7,454 bases of DNA from Candidatus Kapaibacterium sp. (GCA_030835065.1 JAUQWR010000761.1:1-7454), one strand, 5' to 3'. Positions 1 through 7,366 are shown, counted from the first letter of the stretch. A program made the numbers and translations. The notes: generated from the letters alone by a model not told the origin.

Positions 1-1548
1 TTAAATGAGTTAGAAGGCGAAAGAAAATTTGAAACCATATACCAAGTATTAAATAACTTAGGGCAATTTACAGAAAAAGTCGGCTCATTGTATAACACGA
101 GAACATTAGAGATTATAATATTAAAATGCAATCAATTGATATTAAAAATATTTCCAGAGAAATACAATAAAGAATTACCTAATAATATTGATATTTCAGA
201 TCAGTACATCAATTTGGGTATTTTAGAATGCTACTATAAGATATATCAAAGGTTCGAATTGGGAATGTTCAAGAAATGTATTTTTTTGGAAAGTACAAAA
301 TTCAAATCAATGATTAATAATTTACTTCCAAAATTTAATAAGTTGCAGGATTTGAATATTAATTCTATTGTTCCTTCTCTTAAAACATCTCTATTTAAAA
401 TAAAAGAACTGATCGATAACGAGAAATCCATTGAGGGAAAAATTGTAACACCTTCTTGGTTTATCATTCAATATGCAGCTACCGATTATATTTTGGATTT
501 TAAGAATGTAATGGATAAGCTTTCAAAATCTTTTGAATTATATTCTCAAACAATCAGTTTCTTTGAGACAAACAACAATAAATCCTATGCCTCTTTTTGT
601 CAATTGTTAGGGATAGAAAACCTTACTTTTCAAAATAAGCATTTTGAAAGGACATTTGAAATAATAAGAAATTTCGACGTTTTAAAAAAGAATGTCGAAA
701 CAACTTGGATTCCATTGAATTTTGATAGTTGGACTGATAATTTTAATAAGATTAGAATTAGTTATTTGGTTGATTTATCCGACAATCTTCTTTATCTTAC
801 ATATTTGAAGCAATCAGATGAATTACCAGATATATTCGGACAGACTTATTCTATTATTTCAAAAGAATTGAATGAAGCAATGTTTAATAATGACTCCTCT
901 CTTTTTTCAACTTTGTTTGACACATTTCTTCCTTCGGCAATTATTGCAGCCGAAAATCTATTAAAGGAAGCTAAAGTCAAAGAACAAACAATTGAATGGC
1001 AGATAAAAGTATCAAACCAAACTATCTTCGATTTACTTGATATATGTGGAATTGCTCTAATCTACTCTGAACTATATAGTGACGATTCATATAAAAAGAC
1101 TATTTTTTCTGCTTGGGACAGATATTTTAAGAAGATGAATAGTAAAGATCCTAATTACGAAAGGAGAATTATTGAAGGATTTGTTTTGCGATATTCATTG
1201 GCACAAAACTTTCAATATGGGATGGATTTAAATTTTGAACAAAAAGAACTAAGGAAGCAATCACTTAGAAGAAAATTTAAGGAAACGAAGCTCATTTCTG
1301 AATTTGATATCTTTAATCATAAATTTGAAATCAAAAAAAATGATTTTACTATTGATAATCCACTTCTTGAATTGATTTGCCCAAGGGATGAATATTTCTC
1401 GTTCTATTATGATTTTTCAGAGATTTTCTTGGAATTGTTTCTTTTGTGTAGATTATCATCAAGAGACATTGATGTTGGATATAGAAGGAGTTTCTTGAAT
1501 GAATTAACCTTGTACTGCGAACGGAAGGAAAAAAATGAAAAATCTTGA
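1..1548 (+). CDS. Unrecognised AT-rich protein, C-terminal part (5' end outside window)
   Basis: The reading frame is open from the first base, so the 515 residues seen are the C-terminal part of a longer protein. A TTG at 88 could be taken as a start, but the 29 codons before it (beginning LNELEGERKFETIYQVLNN) read like the same kind of protein, so I treat the gene as cut by the window edge. I do not recognise a family. The sequence is rich in Lys, Asn, Ile, Phe and Leu, looks mostly alpha-helical, and shows no Walker A, nuclease, protease or zinc motif and no clear membrane segment. Any catalytic domain would have to lie upstream. The gene ends inside the start of the next gene (14-base overlap), so the two are probably translated together. 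Its base composition is much poorer in GC than the genes to the right, suggesting horizontal acquisition. A helical-repeat or sensor region of a large defence protein is possible but unproven. Confidence 0.75.
   Translation, partial: LNELEGERKFETIYQVLNNLGQFTEKVGSLYNTRTLEIIILKCNQLILKIFPEKYNKELPNNIDISDQYINLGILECYYKIYQRFELGMFKKCIFLESTKFKSMINNLLPKFNKLQDLNINSIVPSLKTSLFKIKELIDNEKSIEGKIVTPSWFIIQYAATDYILDFKNVMDKLSKSFELYSQTISFFETNNNKSYASFCQLLGIENLTFQNKHFERTFEIIRNFDVLKKNVETTWIPLNFDSWTDNFNKIRISYLVDLSDNLLYLTYLKQSDELPDIFGQTYSIISKELNEAMFNNDSSLFSTLFDTFLPSAIIAAENLLKEAKVKEQTIEWQIKVSNQTIFDLLDICGIALIYSELYSDDSYKKTIFSAWDRYFKKMNSKDPNYERRIIEGFVLRYSLAQNFQYGMDLNFEQKELRKQSLRRKFKETKLISEFDIFNHKFEIKKNDFTIDNPLLELICPRDEYFSFYYDFSEIFLELFLLCRLSSRDIDVGYRRSFLNELTLYCERKEKNEKS
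1523..1530 (+). promoter_or_regulatory. Ribosome binding site for the second unknown gene
   Basis: GGAAGGAA lies 4 bases before the ATG at 1535, inside the end of the upstream gene. It supports that start and points to coupled translation. The cheB and ATPase starts in this window have no comparable purine motif, so this Shine-Dalgarno-like site also sets the module apart from its chromosomal neighbours. Confidence 0.5.
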
Positions 1549-2497
1549 TAGTAAAATATTTGATGGGCAGAAACATATAAGGTTCTCGTCAAGAGCTTTA
1601 GGTTTGCAAAAACATCATGAACCTAATATTCTATCCCATACATTCATTGAGGATGTTAAACATAGAATTTTTCCATATGATTTTGACAAGAGAACAAATG
1701 TTGATATTTCATTTATACCAAATGATAAAGCCATTGAAAATAAAATTATTTCTTCAATATGCAATCGAAGAATGTCTGTTAATAAAACAGAATTTATTAG
1801 AAAATTTCTTCAACAAACAATAAGAGATATTTTTTTATTTGGACATTCAATTTATGAAATGATAAGAGAAGTTGACGATAATTTTGAAGAGTATAAGATT
1901 GTCAATATTTCAGATTTTAATGTTGCAATTAATAAAGGTAATGTCAACCAAATAATACCGAAAGAAGCAAATAATGAAATTAAGGTCGTTAAAATTCCAA
2001 AAGAAAAGTGCTTTATTTTTGAATTTCCCAAAAAGCTTTTCAATGATTTCGATATAAGTAAATTAAATCAAATATTTAACAAGTATCACAAAATGGAATT
2101 AGATAGTTCTTTGATAATTAAATATTTTCAAGGTGAGATAAAAAACTATGATTTTACTAAACATAAAAGAATGATTGACTTAGAATTATGTAAAATACTT
2201 ACTCCTTTATCCTGGACACCAAGAACTATCTCTGACTTGTCTGAAGAAAAATTGATTTTTAGACACTATAATGTTCAACGTCAATTACTATTTTTAAGAA
2301 AAATAATCGAATTAAGGGGTATGATAATCAACTTTTTACAAAATATTATCTTATCTTATTCAGATTTAATGGGTCATAGAACTGAACTTAAAATCGAAGG
2401 TTTAACATCTTTGAGTGATGTAGATCAGAAAATTAAATTATGGCAAGAAGGAAGCATAGATTTTAAAGATATAATGGATTTTTTTTATAAATCATAA
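1535..2497 (+). CDS. Unrecognised 320-residue protein, coupled to the upstream gene; weak portal-like layout
   Basis: This gene starts at an ATG 14 bases before the upstream gene ends and has a good purine-rich site, so it is probably the second gene of one operon. I cannot name its family. Visible parts are a basic N-terminus, a helical stretch around residues 85-112 (EFIRKFLQQTIRDIFLFGHSIYEMI), a segment of short strands at about 120-165 ending in KIPKEKCFIFEF, a long helical stretch at about 240-275 rich in Leu and Ile, and a C-terminal end (LKIEGLTSLSDVDQKIKLW, then GSIDFKDIMDFF). That order, a helix with GxxxYE, then strands, then an 'IPxxxxxxF' strand, then a long helix, loosely recalls the core of phage portal proteins. 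No motif is decisive, so this is only a hypothesis. There is no signal peptide or membrane helix. The gene is as AT-rich as its upstream neighbour. Confidence 0.8.
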   Translation: MKNLDSKIFDGQKHIRFSSRALGLQKHHEPNILSHTFIEDVKHRIFPYDFDKRTNVDISFIPNDKAIENKIISSICNRRMSVNKTEFIRKFLQQTIRDIFLFGHSIYEMIREVDDNFEEYKIVNISDFNVAINKGNVNQIIPKEANNEIKVVKIPKEKCFIFEFPKKLFNDFDISKLNQIFNKYHKMELDSSLIIKYFQGEIKNYDFTKHKRMIDLELCKILTPLSWTPRTISDLSEEKLIFRHYNVQRQLLFLRKIIELRGMIINFLQNIILSYSDLMGHRTELKIEGLTSLSDVDQKIKLWQEGSIDFKDIMDFFYKS

Positions 2498-2513
2498 ATA
2501 TTGTTGTTATTAA

Positions 2514-2876
2514 GGAAATTATATCAACAAAGGTTGTACTTTTAAAAATGATGCACCACTTTTAAGTGAACTTCACTTAGGGAAAATACAACATCCTGAT
2601 TTTCAACGTGGATGGGTTTGGGATGATGACCATATTCGTTCATTGATAGCAAGTGTCACTCTTTCTTATCCGATTGGAGCTGTCATGCTGTTAGAAACTG
2701 GAGGTAAAGATGTTTGATTTAATTCAAGATTAATAGAAGGATTAACACTTCATCGCATTCCAAATCCTGAAAAACTTATTTTGGATGGTCAACAAAGGTT
2801 GACTTCTTAATATACTGCAATAATCAAGCAACCAAGATTATCGGTTGTTAAGTTGAGAGAAGATGAGTTTAAGTAA
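2514..2876 (+). pseudogene. DUF262 (GmrSD/SspE-type) restriction gene remnant with three in-frame stops
   Basis: Reading codons from 2514 gives the conserved N-terminal region of DUF262 proteins without any frameshift: LLSELHLGKIQHPDFQRGWV, then WDDDHIRSLIASVTLSYPIG, AVMLLETGG and LILDGQQRLTS. DGQQR is the active-site signature of this ParB-like NTPase/nuclease domain, found in modification-dependent restriction enzymes such as GmrSD and SspE. The frame is broken by TGA at 2715, between KDV and FNSRLIEG, by TAA at 2808 directly after LTS, and by TAA at 2874. No ATG lies in frame before the conserved part; AAGGAA at 2512-2517 may be the old ribosome site, with ATC at 2523 a possible ruined ATG. 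Only about 100 residues are recognisable, whereas family members are usually several hundred long. The following IKQPRLSVVKLREDEFK may be the joined remains of the C-terminal part after an internal deletion. The gene begins 16 bases after the second unknown gene and was probably part of the same operon. Confidence 0.85.
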
Positions 2877-2973
2877 ATTGAAATGATGGAGAGAACTATA
2901 AAGCTTTCATCTTTTAAAATCCACTCGATTTTTCAAATTACTTATTTTTATTGGCATTTCTAAAACCTTTCTC

Positions 2974-3007
2974 AAAAAAAAACAGGTCTGCGCGAGACCT
3001 GTCTTTT
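2974..3007 (-). terminator. Bidirectional intrinsic terminator between the accessory module and cheB
   Basis: A perfect 8-base stem (ACAGGTCT at 2982-2989 with AGACCTGT at 2995-3002) closes a 5-base GCGCG loop. On the minus strand the stem is followed by a run of at least eight U (the A run at 2974-2981), a strong terminator 30 bases past the cheB stop. On the plus strand it is followed by CTTTT, so it may also stop transcripts coming from the DUF262 remnant side. Confidence 0.88.
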
Positions 3008-3031
3008 AAAATTTTAATATTTATCAATAAA

Positions 3032-4090
3032 TTAATTTTCGTTTGCTTCTTGAGCTTCTTTTTCTCTCTGAGATTTTTTCAATGAAGCTGACAATGGAAA
3101 TACTGTTTCTGAAATGTATTTTGCCATTGTTGCTAATGGGACTGTCTTGCAGTCAATTCCAGATTGAATCACAGTAGTTGGCATTGATGGAGCAACAGCC
3201 GATTCTGGATCCTGAACAATAACAGTGCCTTTGACTGCAGCAATTTGAGCCGCTCCTTGCGCACCGTCACGACCTAATCCAGTAAGTACAACTCCTATAC
3301 AATATTTACCAAAAGCTTCGGCAGCCGAACGAAACATAGGATCTGCAGCCGGGCGAACAAAGTTTTCTTTAGGTCCGTCATCTAACCTGATCTTTAATGT
3401 TTTTGGATCAATTCTTAGATGTTTGTCGCCTGGAGCTATATAAATATGTTCTGGCTCAGATTCCATACCATCGACAGCTAATGAAACATTGAAGTTTGTT
3501 TCTCTCTGTAGGCGTTGCGAAAATGTTTCTAACATCCAAGAAGGACCATGCTGAACAATATAGAATGCAGCATTAACTTTTTGAGGCATAGCCTTAAATA
3601 ATTCTAGCAAAGTAGGAGGACCACCTGTAGAAGTACCAATAACTACACCTACAAATGGAGGTTTGACGTCCAATTCGCGAGTAATTGTATGCTCTAACTT
3701 GCCAGGAGAAGACTGCTGATGTCGGTCTAGCCCGTCTTTAAGTCGAGTAAGCAACTCATCGACGTCTATTGGCTTAGCAATATAGTCGTCTGCACCGGAT
3801 TCTAAAGCATAAGCTCTGGCACCTTCTGATACTAGTGCAGTAATCATAATTATTAAAGGAAGTGGATTTACTTTCTCCCTCATTCTTCTGATTAATTCGA
3901 TACCATCAATCTGAGGCATCATCCAATCAGTAAGCACTGCATCGAATCTGTCTCTTTCGAGATGCTTCAATGCTTCCATTCCATTGTGAGCAACTACGGT
4001 CGAATAACCTGCCCTAATTAATATTCTCTTTAAGAGTATTGCGTTTGTTAATTCGTCTTCGACAACGAGTATTTGTTTTAGTTCCGACAT
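3032..4090 (-). CDS. cheB: CheB: receiver domain fused to protein-glutamate methylesterase
   Basis: This 352-residue cytoplasmic protein has the usual CheB layout. The receiver domain (about 5-120) has the acidic pair E11/D12, the phospho-acceptor D55 in TDWMMP, T84 and K106 in AKP. A short linker (about 121-147) leads to the methylesterase domain (about 148-332) with its complete Ser-His-Asp triad: S154 in GTSTGG, H181 in VQHGP and D275 in LTGLGRDG. Such enzymes remove methyl groups from receptor glutamates (and deamidate glutamines), resetting chemoreceptors when the receiver is phosphorylated by CheA. The last 15 residues are a charged tail. No cheR, cheA or receptor gene lies nearby, so its partner is unknown; it could serve a non-flagellar or distant sensory pathway. 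The ATG at 4090 begins MSELKQILVVEDE, the normal start of a receiver. It has no clear Shine-Dalgarno site, as is common in Bacteroidota. Its promoter must lie in the AT-rich 155-base gap to the ATPase gene, where I see no convincing consensus. Confidence 0.96.
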   Translation of the reverse strand: MSELKQILVVEDELTNAILLKRILIRAGYSTVVAHNGMEALKHLERDRFDAVLTDWMMPQIDGIELIRRMREKVNPLPLIIMITALVSEGARAYALESGADDYIAKPIDVDELLTRLKDGLDRHQQSSPGKLEHTITRELDVKPPFVGVVIGTSTGGPPTLLELFKAMPQKVNAAFYIVQHGPSWMLETFSQRLQRETNFNVSLAVDGMESEPEHIYIAPGDKHLRIDPKTLKIRLDDGPKENFVRPAADPMFRSAAEAFGKYCIGVVLTGLGRDGAQGAAQIAAVKGTVIVQDPESAVAPSMPTTVIQSGIDCKTVPLATMAKYISETVFPLSASLKKSQREKEAQEANEN

Positions 4091-4245
4091 AGGTTCAGCA
4101 TCAATTTATTATCATTTATTTTATTACTTACTTTATCAAATTTTAAGCCAACTATTAATCTTATAAATTAACCGTTCTTATCATATTTTTATAACGACTA
4201 AAAAGACTAATTATGATAAAAATAAATAATATTTAATTTAATTTT

Positions 4246-6969
4246 TTAATCTTTAACAATTTTTCTCAAAATTGCTTTATAAAATTCTGAAAATACCAAT
4301 ACTGATGATGCCGCTAAAGTGATTATTAACCAATCATTTAGCGATAATTGCGTTGTATTGAATATTGGGTTCATAAAATCTAAGTTGATTGTAAGAATAG
4401 TTAATATTAAAGTTGCAATAATACCATAAATCAGAGACATATTGCCTTTTAAGCCATAAGTAAAGAAAGAATCGCTGATAGATCTGCTGCTGAGTCCATT
4501 AAAAATTCTTGCCATAATTAATGTAGCATAGAATATTGTCATAGGGAATGGAGCAGATTTTGTTGCACTTGGATCTGGGTATGCACCACCATAATAAATA
4601 AACATCATCATTGTGACAAAAGCAATCCATAATCCCATTATTCCTATTGTCCAAACAGATGCTTTGTTTAGAATACCTTCATTAGCAGGACGTGGGTGCC
4701 TGTCCATTATTCCTTTTTCAGGTGGCTCGACTCCTAATGTAATCGCTAAGATTCCATCCATAATAAAGTTAATGAACAAGATATGTACTGCTAAAAGTGG
4801 AACGGGAAAACCAATTAATAAAGCCGCAACGAGCCCGAAAACAGTTCCCATATTGCCACCAAGCAAGAATACGAGATATTTTCTTATATTTTCAAAAATG
4901 CTTCTGCCTTCTTCTACAGCAGAAACAATTGAAGCAAAATTATCGTCGGTAAGAATCATGTCTGATGCCTCTTTACTAACGTCAGTACCAGTAATACCCA
5001 TAGCAACACCAATATCAGCACGTTTTAAAGATGGAGCATCATTGACACCGTCGCCAGTCATAGCCACAATGTTGCCTCGTTTCATCAAAGTATCTACAAT
5101 TTTCATTTTATGGGCAGGAGAAATTCTCGCATACACTTCAGTTTTATCAACAATATTTAGAAATTCTTCGTCGCTCATTTTTTCAAGTTCTGTACCAGAC
5201 AATGCTATACCTGATTTCATAATGCCCAGCTCTTTTGCAACAGCAACTGCAGTAACTTTATGATCGCCAGTAATCATAATTGGTTTAATACCAGCACGTT
5301 CGCAAGTTTTAATTGCATCTTTTACTTCTTCGCGTGGTGGATCAATCATTCCAATAAATCCAATGAATACCAATCCTTGCTCTATATTTTCAGGTGTATA
5401 TACTTTTGAATCTAATGTTTTATATGCTAATGCCAAGACCCTAAGCGCGTCAGAACCAAAATCAGTGGCAGTGCCTAAGATTTTTTTTCTTTCAAGATCA
5501 TTAAGTTCGACTACTTCTCCATCAACATACATTGTACTGCATGAATCTAGAATAACTTCAGGAGCACCTTTGCTAATTGAGATTATATTATTATAAAAAT
5601 TATGAACAGTAGTCATACGCTTGGTTTCTGATGAAAAAGGAATTTCGAAAATGCGTGTATGTTCAGATCTTAAAGTTGAAGTGTTGAAACCAGCTTTTTC
5701 GGCAGCAACAACTAAAGAGCCTTCAGTTGGATCGCCAATTAATTGCCATTCACCATCATTAAGGTTCAACGCAGTGTCGTTGCATAAAGATCCGGAAATC
5801 AATAAATGCTTTAGTCCTAATTCATCTTTAGGATTGATTTGTTGATTATTATGTATAAAATTACCTTCGGGTTTATATCCAACACCAGTAACGTCGTAAA
5901 CCTTTTTGGAAGTAAAAATTCTTGTAATAGTCATTTCATCTTGAGTGAGTGTACCAGTTTTATCGCTGCAAATAATATTTGTAGCACCAAGAGTCTCCAC
6001 TGCAGGAAGTTTTCTAATCAAAGCACGTCTTTTGACCATACGCTTTACACCTAAAGCAAGAGTAATAGTCACTACTGCAGGTAAAGCTTCAGGAATAATC
6101 GCAACAGCTAAAGAAACACCCCAAAGAAATACTTCATAAATTGAGGAACCTCTAAGATAATCGAAAATACTAACAAGAGTAGCTAATATAATGGAAAAAA
6201 TGCCAAGTTGCTTTCCAAGTTTGTCTAGATTAACTTGTAGTGGAGTTTTTTTATCATCTGTACTGCTTAATAATCCGGCGATTTTGCCGAATTCAGTATT
6301 CATCCCAATTGCAGCTACGACGGCTTTTCCTCTGCCATAAACTGCAGCAGTACCCATATAAAGCATGTTTTTACGATCGCCTAGAGGAGTATTGGGGTCA
6401 TCAATTTTTCTATCATGTTTTGTTACCGATAGAGATTCCCCAGTTAGAGCAGCCTCATCAATTTTCAAATTTTGAGCTTCGATCACACGGCAATCTGCAG
6501 GAATTTTATCTCCAGCAGCCAAAATAATAACATCTCCAGGCACTAGTTCTGATGAAGGAATGTGTTGCTCTAAACCATCTCTAAAAACTTTTGCAAAAGG
6601 AGAAGCCATTTTTTTGAGAGAATCAATAGCCTTTCCAGCTTGAAATTCTTGAATAAATCCGGTAATGCCAGCTAAAACAACAATAGTTAATATAGCAATA
6701 GGCTCGACAACTTTACCTAAAAATATAGAAATGACAGCAGAAAGAACTAATGTATATATAAGTATATTGTTGAATTGTGCAATTAGAGATTTAATCCAAT
6801 GCTCTTTAGATTCTTCAATTAGTTCATTTTTACCATAAATCTTAGCAAATTCGGCAGCATCAGCTTGTGATAAGCCGTTAGTTGTAGTTTTTAATAAATC
6901 AAGTGTTTCTTTCGTGTCCAAATTGAAAAAGTTCGTTTCGCGAACAATCGACTCGTTTTTCCCGTTCAT
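4246..6969 (-). CDS. P2-type cation-transporting ATPase, probably a Ca2+ export pump
   Basis: This inner-membrane pump of 907 residues (from the ATG at 6969) is a normal length for P2 ATPases. Numbered from that ATG it shows the N-terminal cation ATPase domain (about 10-80), the actuator TGES at 176-179, PEALP in M4 (E294), the phosphorylated D336 in CSDKTGTLT, KGAPE at 467-471 for nucleotide binding, DPPR at 543-546, TGD at 567-569 and TGDGVNDAP at 638-646. About ten membrane helices are visible, with M5 and M6 around 696-745 and M7-M10 in the last 140 residues. Ion-site residues are E294 in M4, N706 in M5, and N734 and D738 in M6. The M5 glutamate of the two-site SERCA pump is T709 and the M6 threonine is M737, as in single-site PMCA/SPCA pumps. 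Hence Ca2+ is likely, Mn2+ possible, with one ion per cycle. A TTG at 6981 would add four residues; neither start has a Shine-Dalgarno site, and ATG is preferred. No clear hairpin terminator follows the stop. Confidence 0.94.
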   Translation of the reverse strand: MNGKNESIVRETNFFNLDTKETLDLLKTTTNGLSQADAAEFAKIYGKNELIEESKEHWIKSLIAQFNNILIYTLVLSAVISIFLGKVVEPIAILTIVVLAGITGFIQEFQAGKAIDSLKKMASPFAKVFRDGLEQHIPSSELVPGDVIILAAGDKIPADCRVIEAQNLKIDEAALTGESLSVTKHDRKIDDPNTPLGDRKNMLYMGTAAVYGRGKAVVAAIGMNTEFGKIAGLLSSTDDKKTPLQVNLDKLGKQLGIFSIILATLVSIFDYLRGSSIYEVFLWGVSLAVAIIPEALPAVVTITLALGVKRMVKRRALIRKLPAVETLGATNIICSDKTGTLTQDEMTITRIFTSKKVYDVTGVGYKPEGNFIHNNQQINPKDELGLKHLLISGSLCNDTALNLNDGEWQLIGDPTEGSLVVAAEKAGFNTSTLRSEHTRIFEIPFSSETKRMTTVHNFYNNIISISKGAPEVILDSCSTMYVDGEVVELNDLERKKILGTATDFGSDALRVLALAYKTLDSKVYTPENIEQGLVFIGFIGMIDPPREEVKDAIKTCERAGIKPIMITGDHKVTAVAVAKELGIMKSGIALSGTELEKMSDEEFLNIVDKTEVYARISPAHKMKIVDTLMKRGNIVAMTGDGVNDAPSLKRADIGVAMGITGTDVSKEASDMILTDDNFASIVSAVEEGRSIFENIRKYLVFLLGGNMGTVFGLVAALLIGFPVPLLAVHILFINFIMDGILAITLGVEPPEKGIMDRHPRPANEGILNKASVWTIGIMGLWIAFVTMMMFIYYGGAYPDPSATKSAPFPMTIFYATLIMARIFNGLSSRSISDSFFTYGLKGNMSLIYGIIATLILTILTINLDFMNPIFNTTQLSLNDWLIITLAASSVLVFSEFYKAILRKIVKD

Positions 6970-7105
6970 AAATATTACCAATTATTGACTATTACAATTC
7001 TGAAAATGAATAACTTATTAGACAAATAATTATTGTAAAAGAAATCTTAAAGAAAGATGAAGTAAGAAGAAATTTTTACTTAATTGAAATTAATGAAGAT
7101 AGGAG

Positions 7106-7136
7106 TATGAGGAGAAAAATATTGAAAATAATTTTG
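7106..7136 (+). promoter_or_regulatory. Possible extra upstream rRNA promoter (P0)
   Basis: A third exact TAATTTTG lies at 7129-7136. The matching -33 element is weak (TATG at 7106-7109, 19 bases away). It may be a minor promoter or a chance match in AT-rich DNA. The stretch between the ATPase start and this point (6970-7105) shows no gene and no clear site. Confidence 0.3.
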
Positions 7137-7154
7137 AGAAAAGTGAAAAAAAAA

Positions 7155-7186
7155 TTTGGATAGTAACGAAAAATCCCGTAATTTTG
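7155..7186 (+). promoter_or_regulatory. rRNA operon promoter P1, Bacteroidota type
   Basis: TTTG at 7155-7158, a 20-base spacer, and TAATTTTG at 7179-7186 match the -33 TTTG and -7 TAnnTTTG consensus of the Bacteroidota primary sigma factor. An A run lies just upstream at 7146-7154 and could act as an UP element. The start point would be a few bases after 7186. It is the upstream one of two near-identical promoters. Confidence 0.72.
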
Positions 7187-7233
7187 AATTCTATTCTTGA
7201 GCACATAAATGCGATGGATAGAAAAAAGAAAAA

Positions 7234-7245
7234 GTACATTGAAAT
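7234..7245 (+). promoter_or_regulatory. Upstream boxA-like antitermination element
   Basis: GTACATTGAAAT resembles the boxA word GTTCTTTGAAAA found 121 bases further on. It sits between the two promoters, so only transcripts starting at P1 (or P0) would carry it. BoxA binds NusB/NusE and helps RNA polymerase through rRNA genes; that role here is inferred from resemblance and position. Confidence 0.4.
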
Positions 7246-7272
7246 GATGGATAACAAGACGGACGCTAAAAA

Positions 7273-7292
7273 AAATATTTTAAAAAATATTT
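7273..7292. repeat. Perfect AT-only inverted repeat overlapping the P2 -33 element
   Basis: AAATATTTT and AAAATATTT, two bases apart, form a perfect 9+9 inverted repeat that runs into the TTTG of P2. It could be an UP-type element or a protein binding site. Low complexity makes a chance origin quite possible. Confidence 0.4.
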
Positions 7293-7321
7293 GCAGAAGT
7301 AAAAAAAAATCCATAATTTTG
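7290..7321 (+). promoter_or_regulatory. rRNA operon promoter P2, Bacteroidota type
   Basis: TTTG at 7290-7293, 20 bases, TAATTTTG at 7314-7321: the same elements and spacing as P1, and the promoter nearest to 16S rRNA (about 110 bases before the mature end). AT-rich DNA upstream fits a strong rRNA promoter. The predicted start is around 7326-7330. Confidence 0.78.
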
Positions 7322-7323
7322 TG

Positions 7324-7340
7324 TCCCCATCGAGAGGGGA
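7324..7340 (+). other. Small hairpin at the predicted 5' end of the P2 transcript
   Basis: TCCCC at 7324-7328 can pair with GGGGA at 7336-7340 around a 7-base loop. It is the only GC-rich patch of the leader and lies at or just after the predicted P2 start, so it may cap the precursor RNA. There is no U run, so it is not a terminator. Confidence 0.4.
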
Positions 7341-7354
7341 AAGAGAAAAAGAAA

Positions 7355-7366
7355 GTTCTTTGAAAA
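7355..7366 (+). promoter_or_regulatory. BoxA-like antitermination element of the rRNA leader
   Basis: GTTCTTTGAAAA lies about 67 bases before mature 16S rRNA and resembles E. coli boxA (TGCTCTTTAACA) and the GTTCTTTGA words common ahead of Bacteroidota 16S genes. It should recruit NusB/NusE for rRNA antitermination. Confidence 0.65.

Noticed and set aside
2715..2717. Possible recoding (selenocysteine or readthrough) at the TGA in the DUF262 frame
   Set aside because: Two further in-frame TAA stops follow and there is no usable start codon, so simple gene decay explains it. The position is not a catalytic Cys site in this family.
2877..2890. 14-base word ATTGAAATGATGGA repeated at 7238-7251
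   Set aside because: The flanks do not match, and one such repeat is plausible by chance in AT-rich DNA of this length.
4091..4245. Promoter for cheB or terminator for the ATPase in the intergenic gap
   Set aside because: The nearest match on the minus strand (AAAATTTG) lacks a proper TA and a -33 element, and no stable hairpin followed by U is visible.
4613..5263. Long plus-strand open frame of 216 codons
   Set aside because: It lies antisense within the ATPase gene, whose catalytic motifs fix the true frame. The translation is Ser/Ile/Pro-rich with no domain, typical of a shadow frame.
6982..7060. Minus-strand promoter for the ATPase (TTTG, 20 bases, CAGAATTG)
   Set aside because: The -7 element differs from TAnnTTTG at two key positions, so it is too weak to list.
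7090..7314. Minus-strand open frame of 74 codons rich in Phe
   Set aside because: It is the reverse reading of A-rich promoter DNA and covers both rRNA promoters. The run of Phe, Leu and Ser only mirrors poly-A and AAAG tracts.
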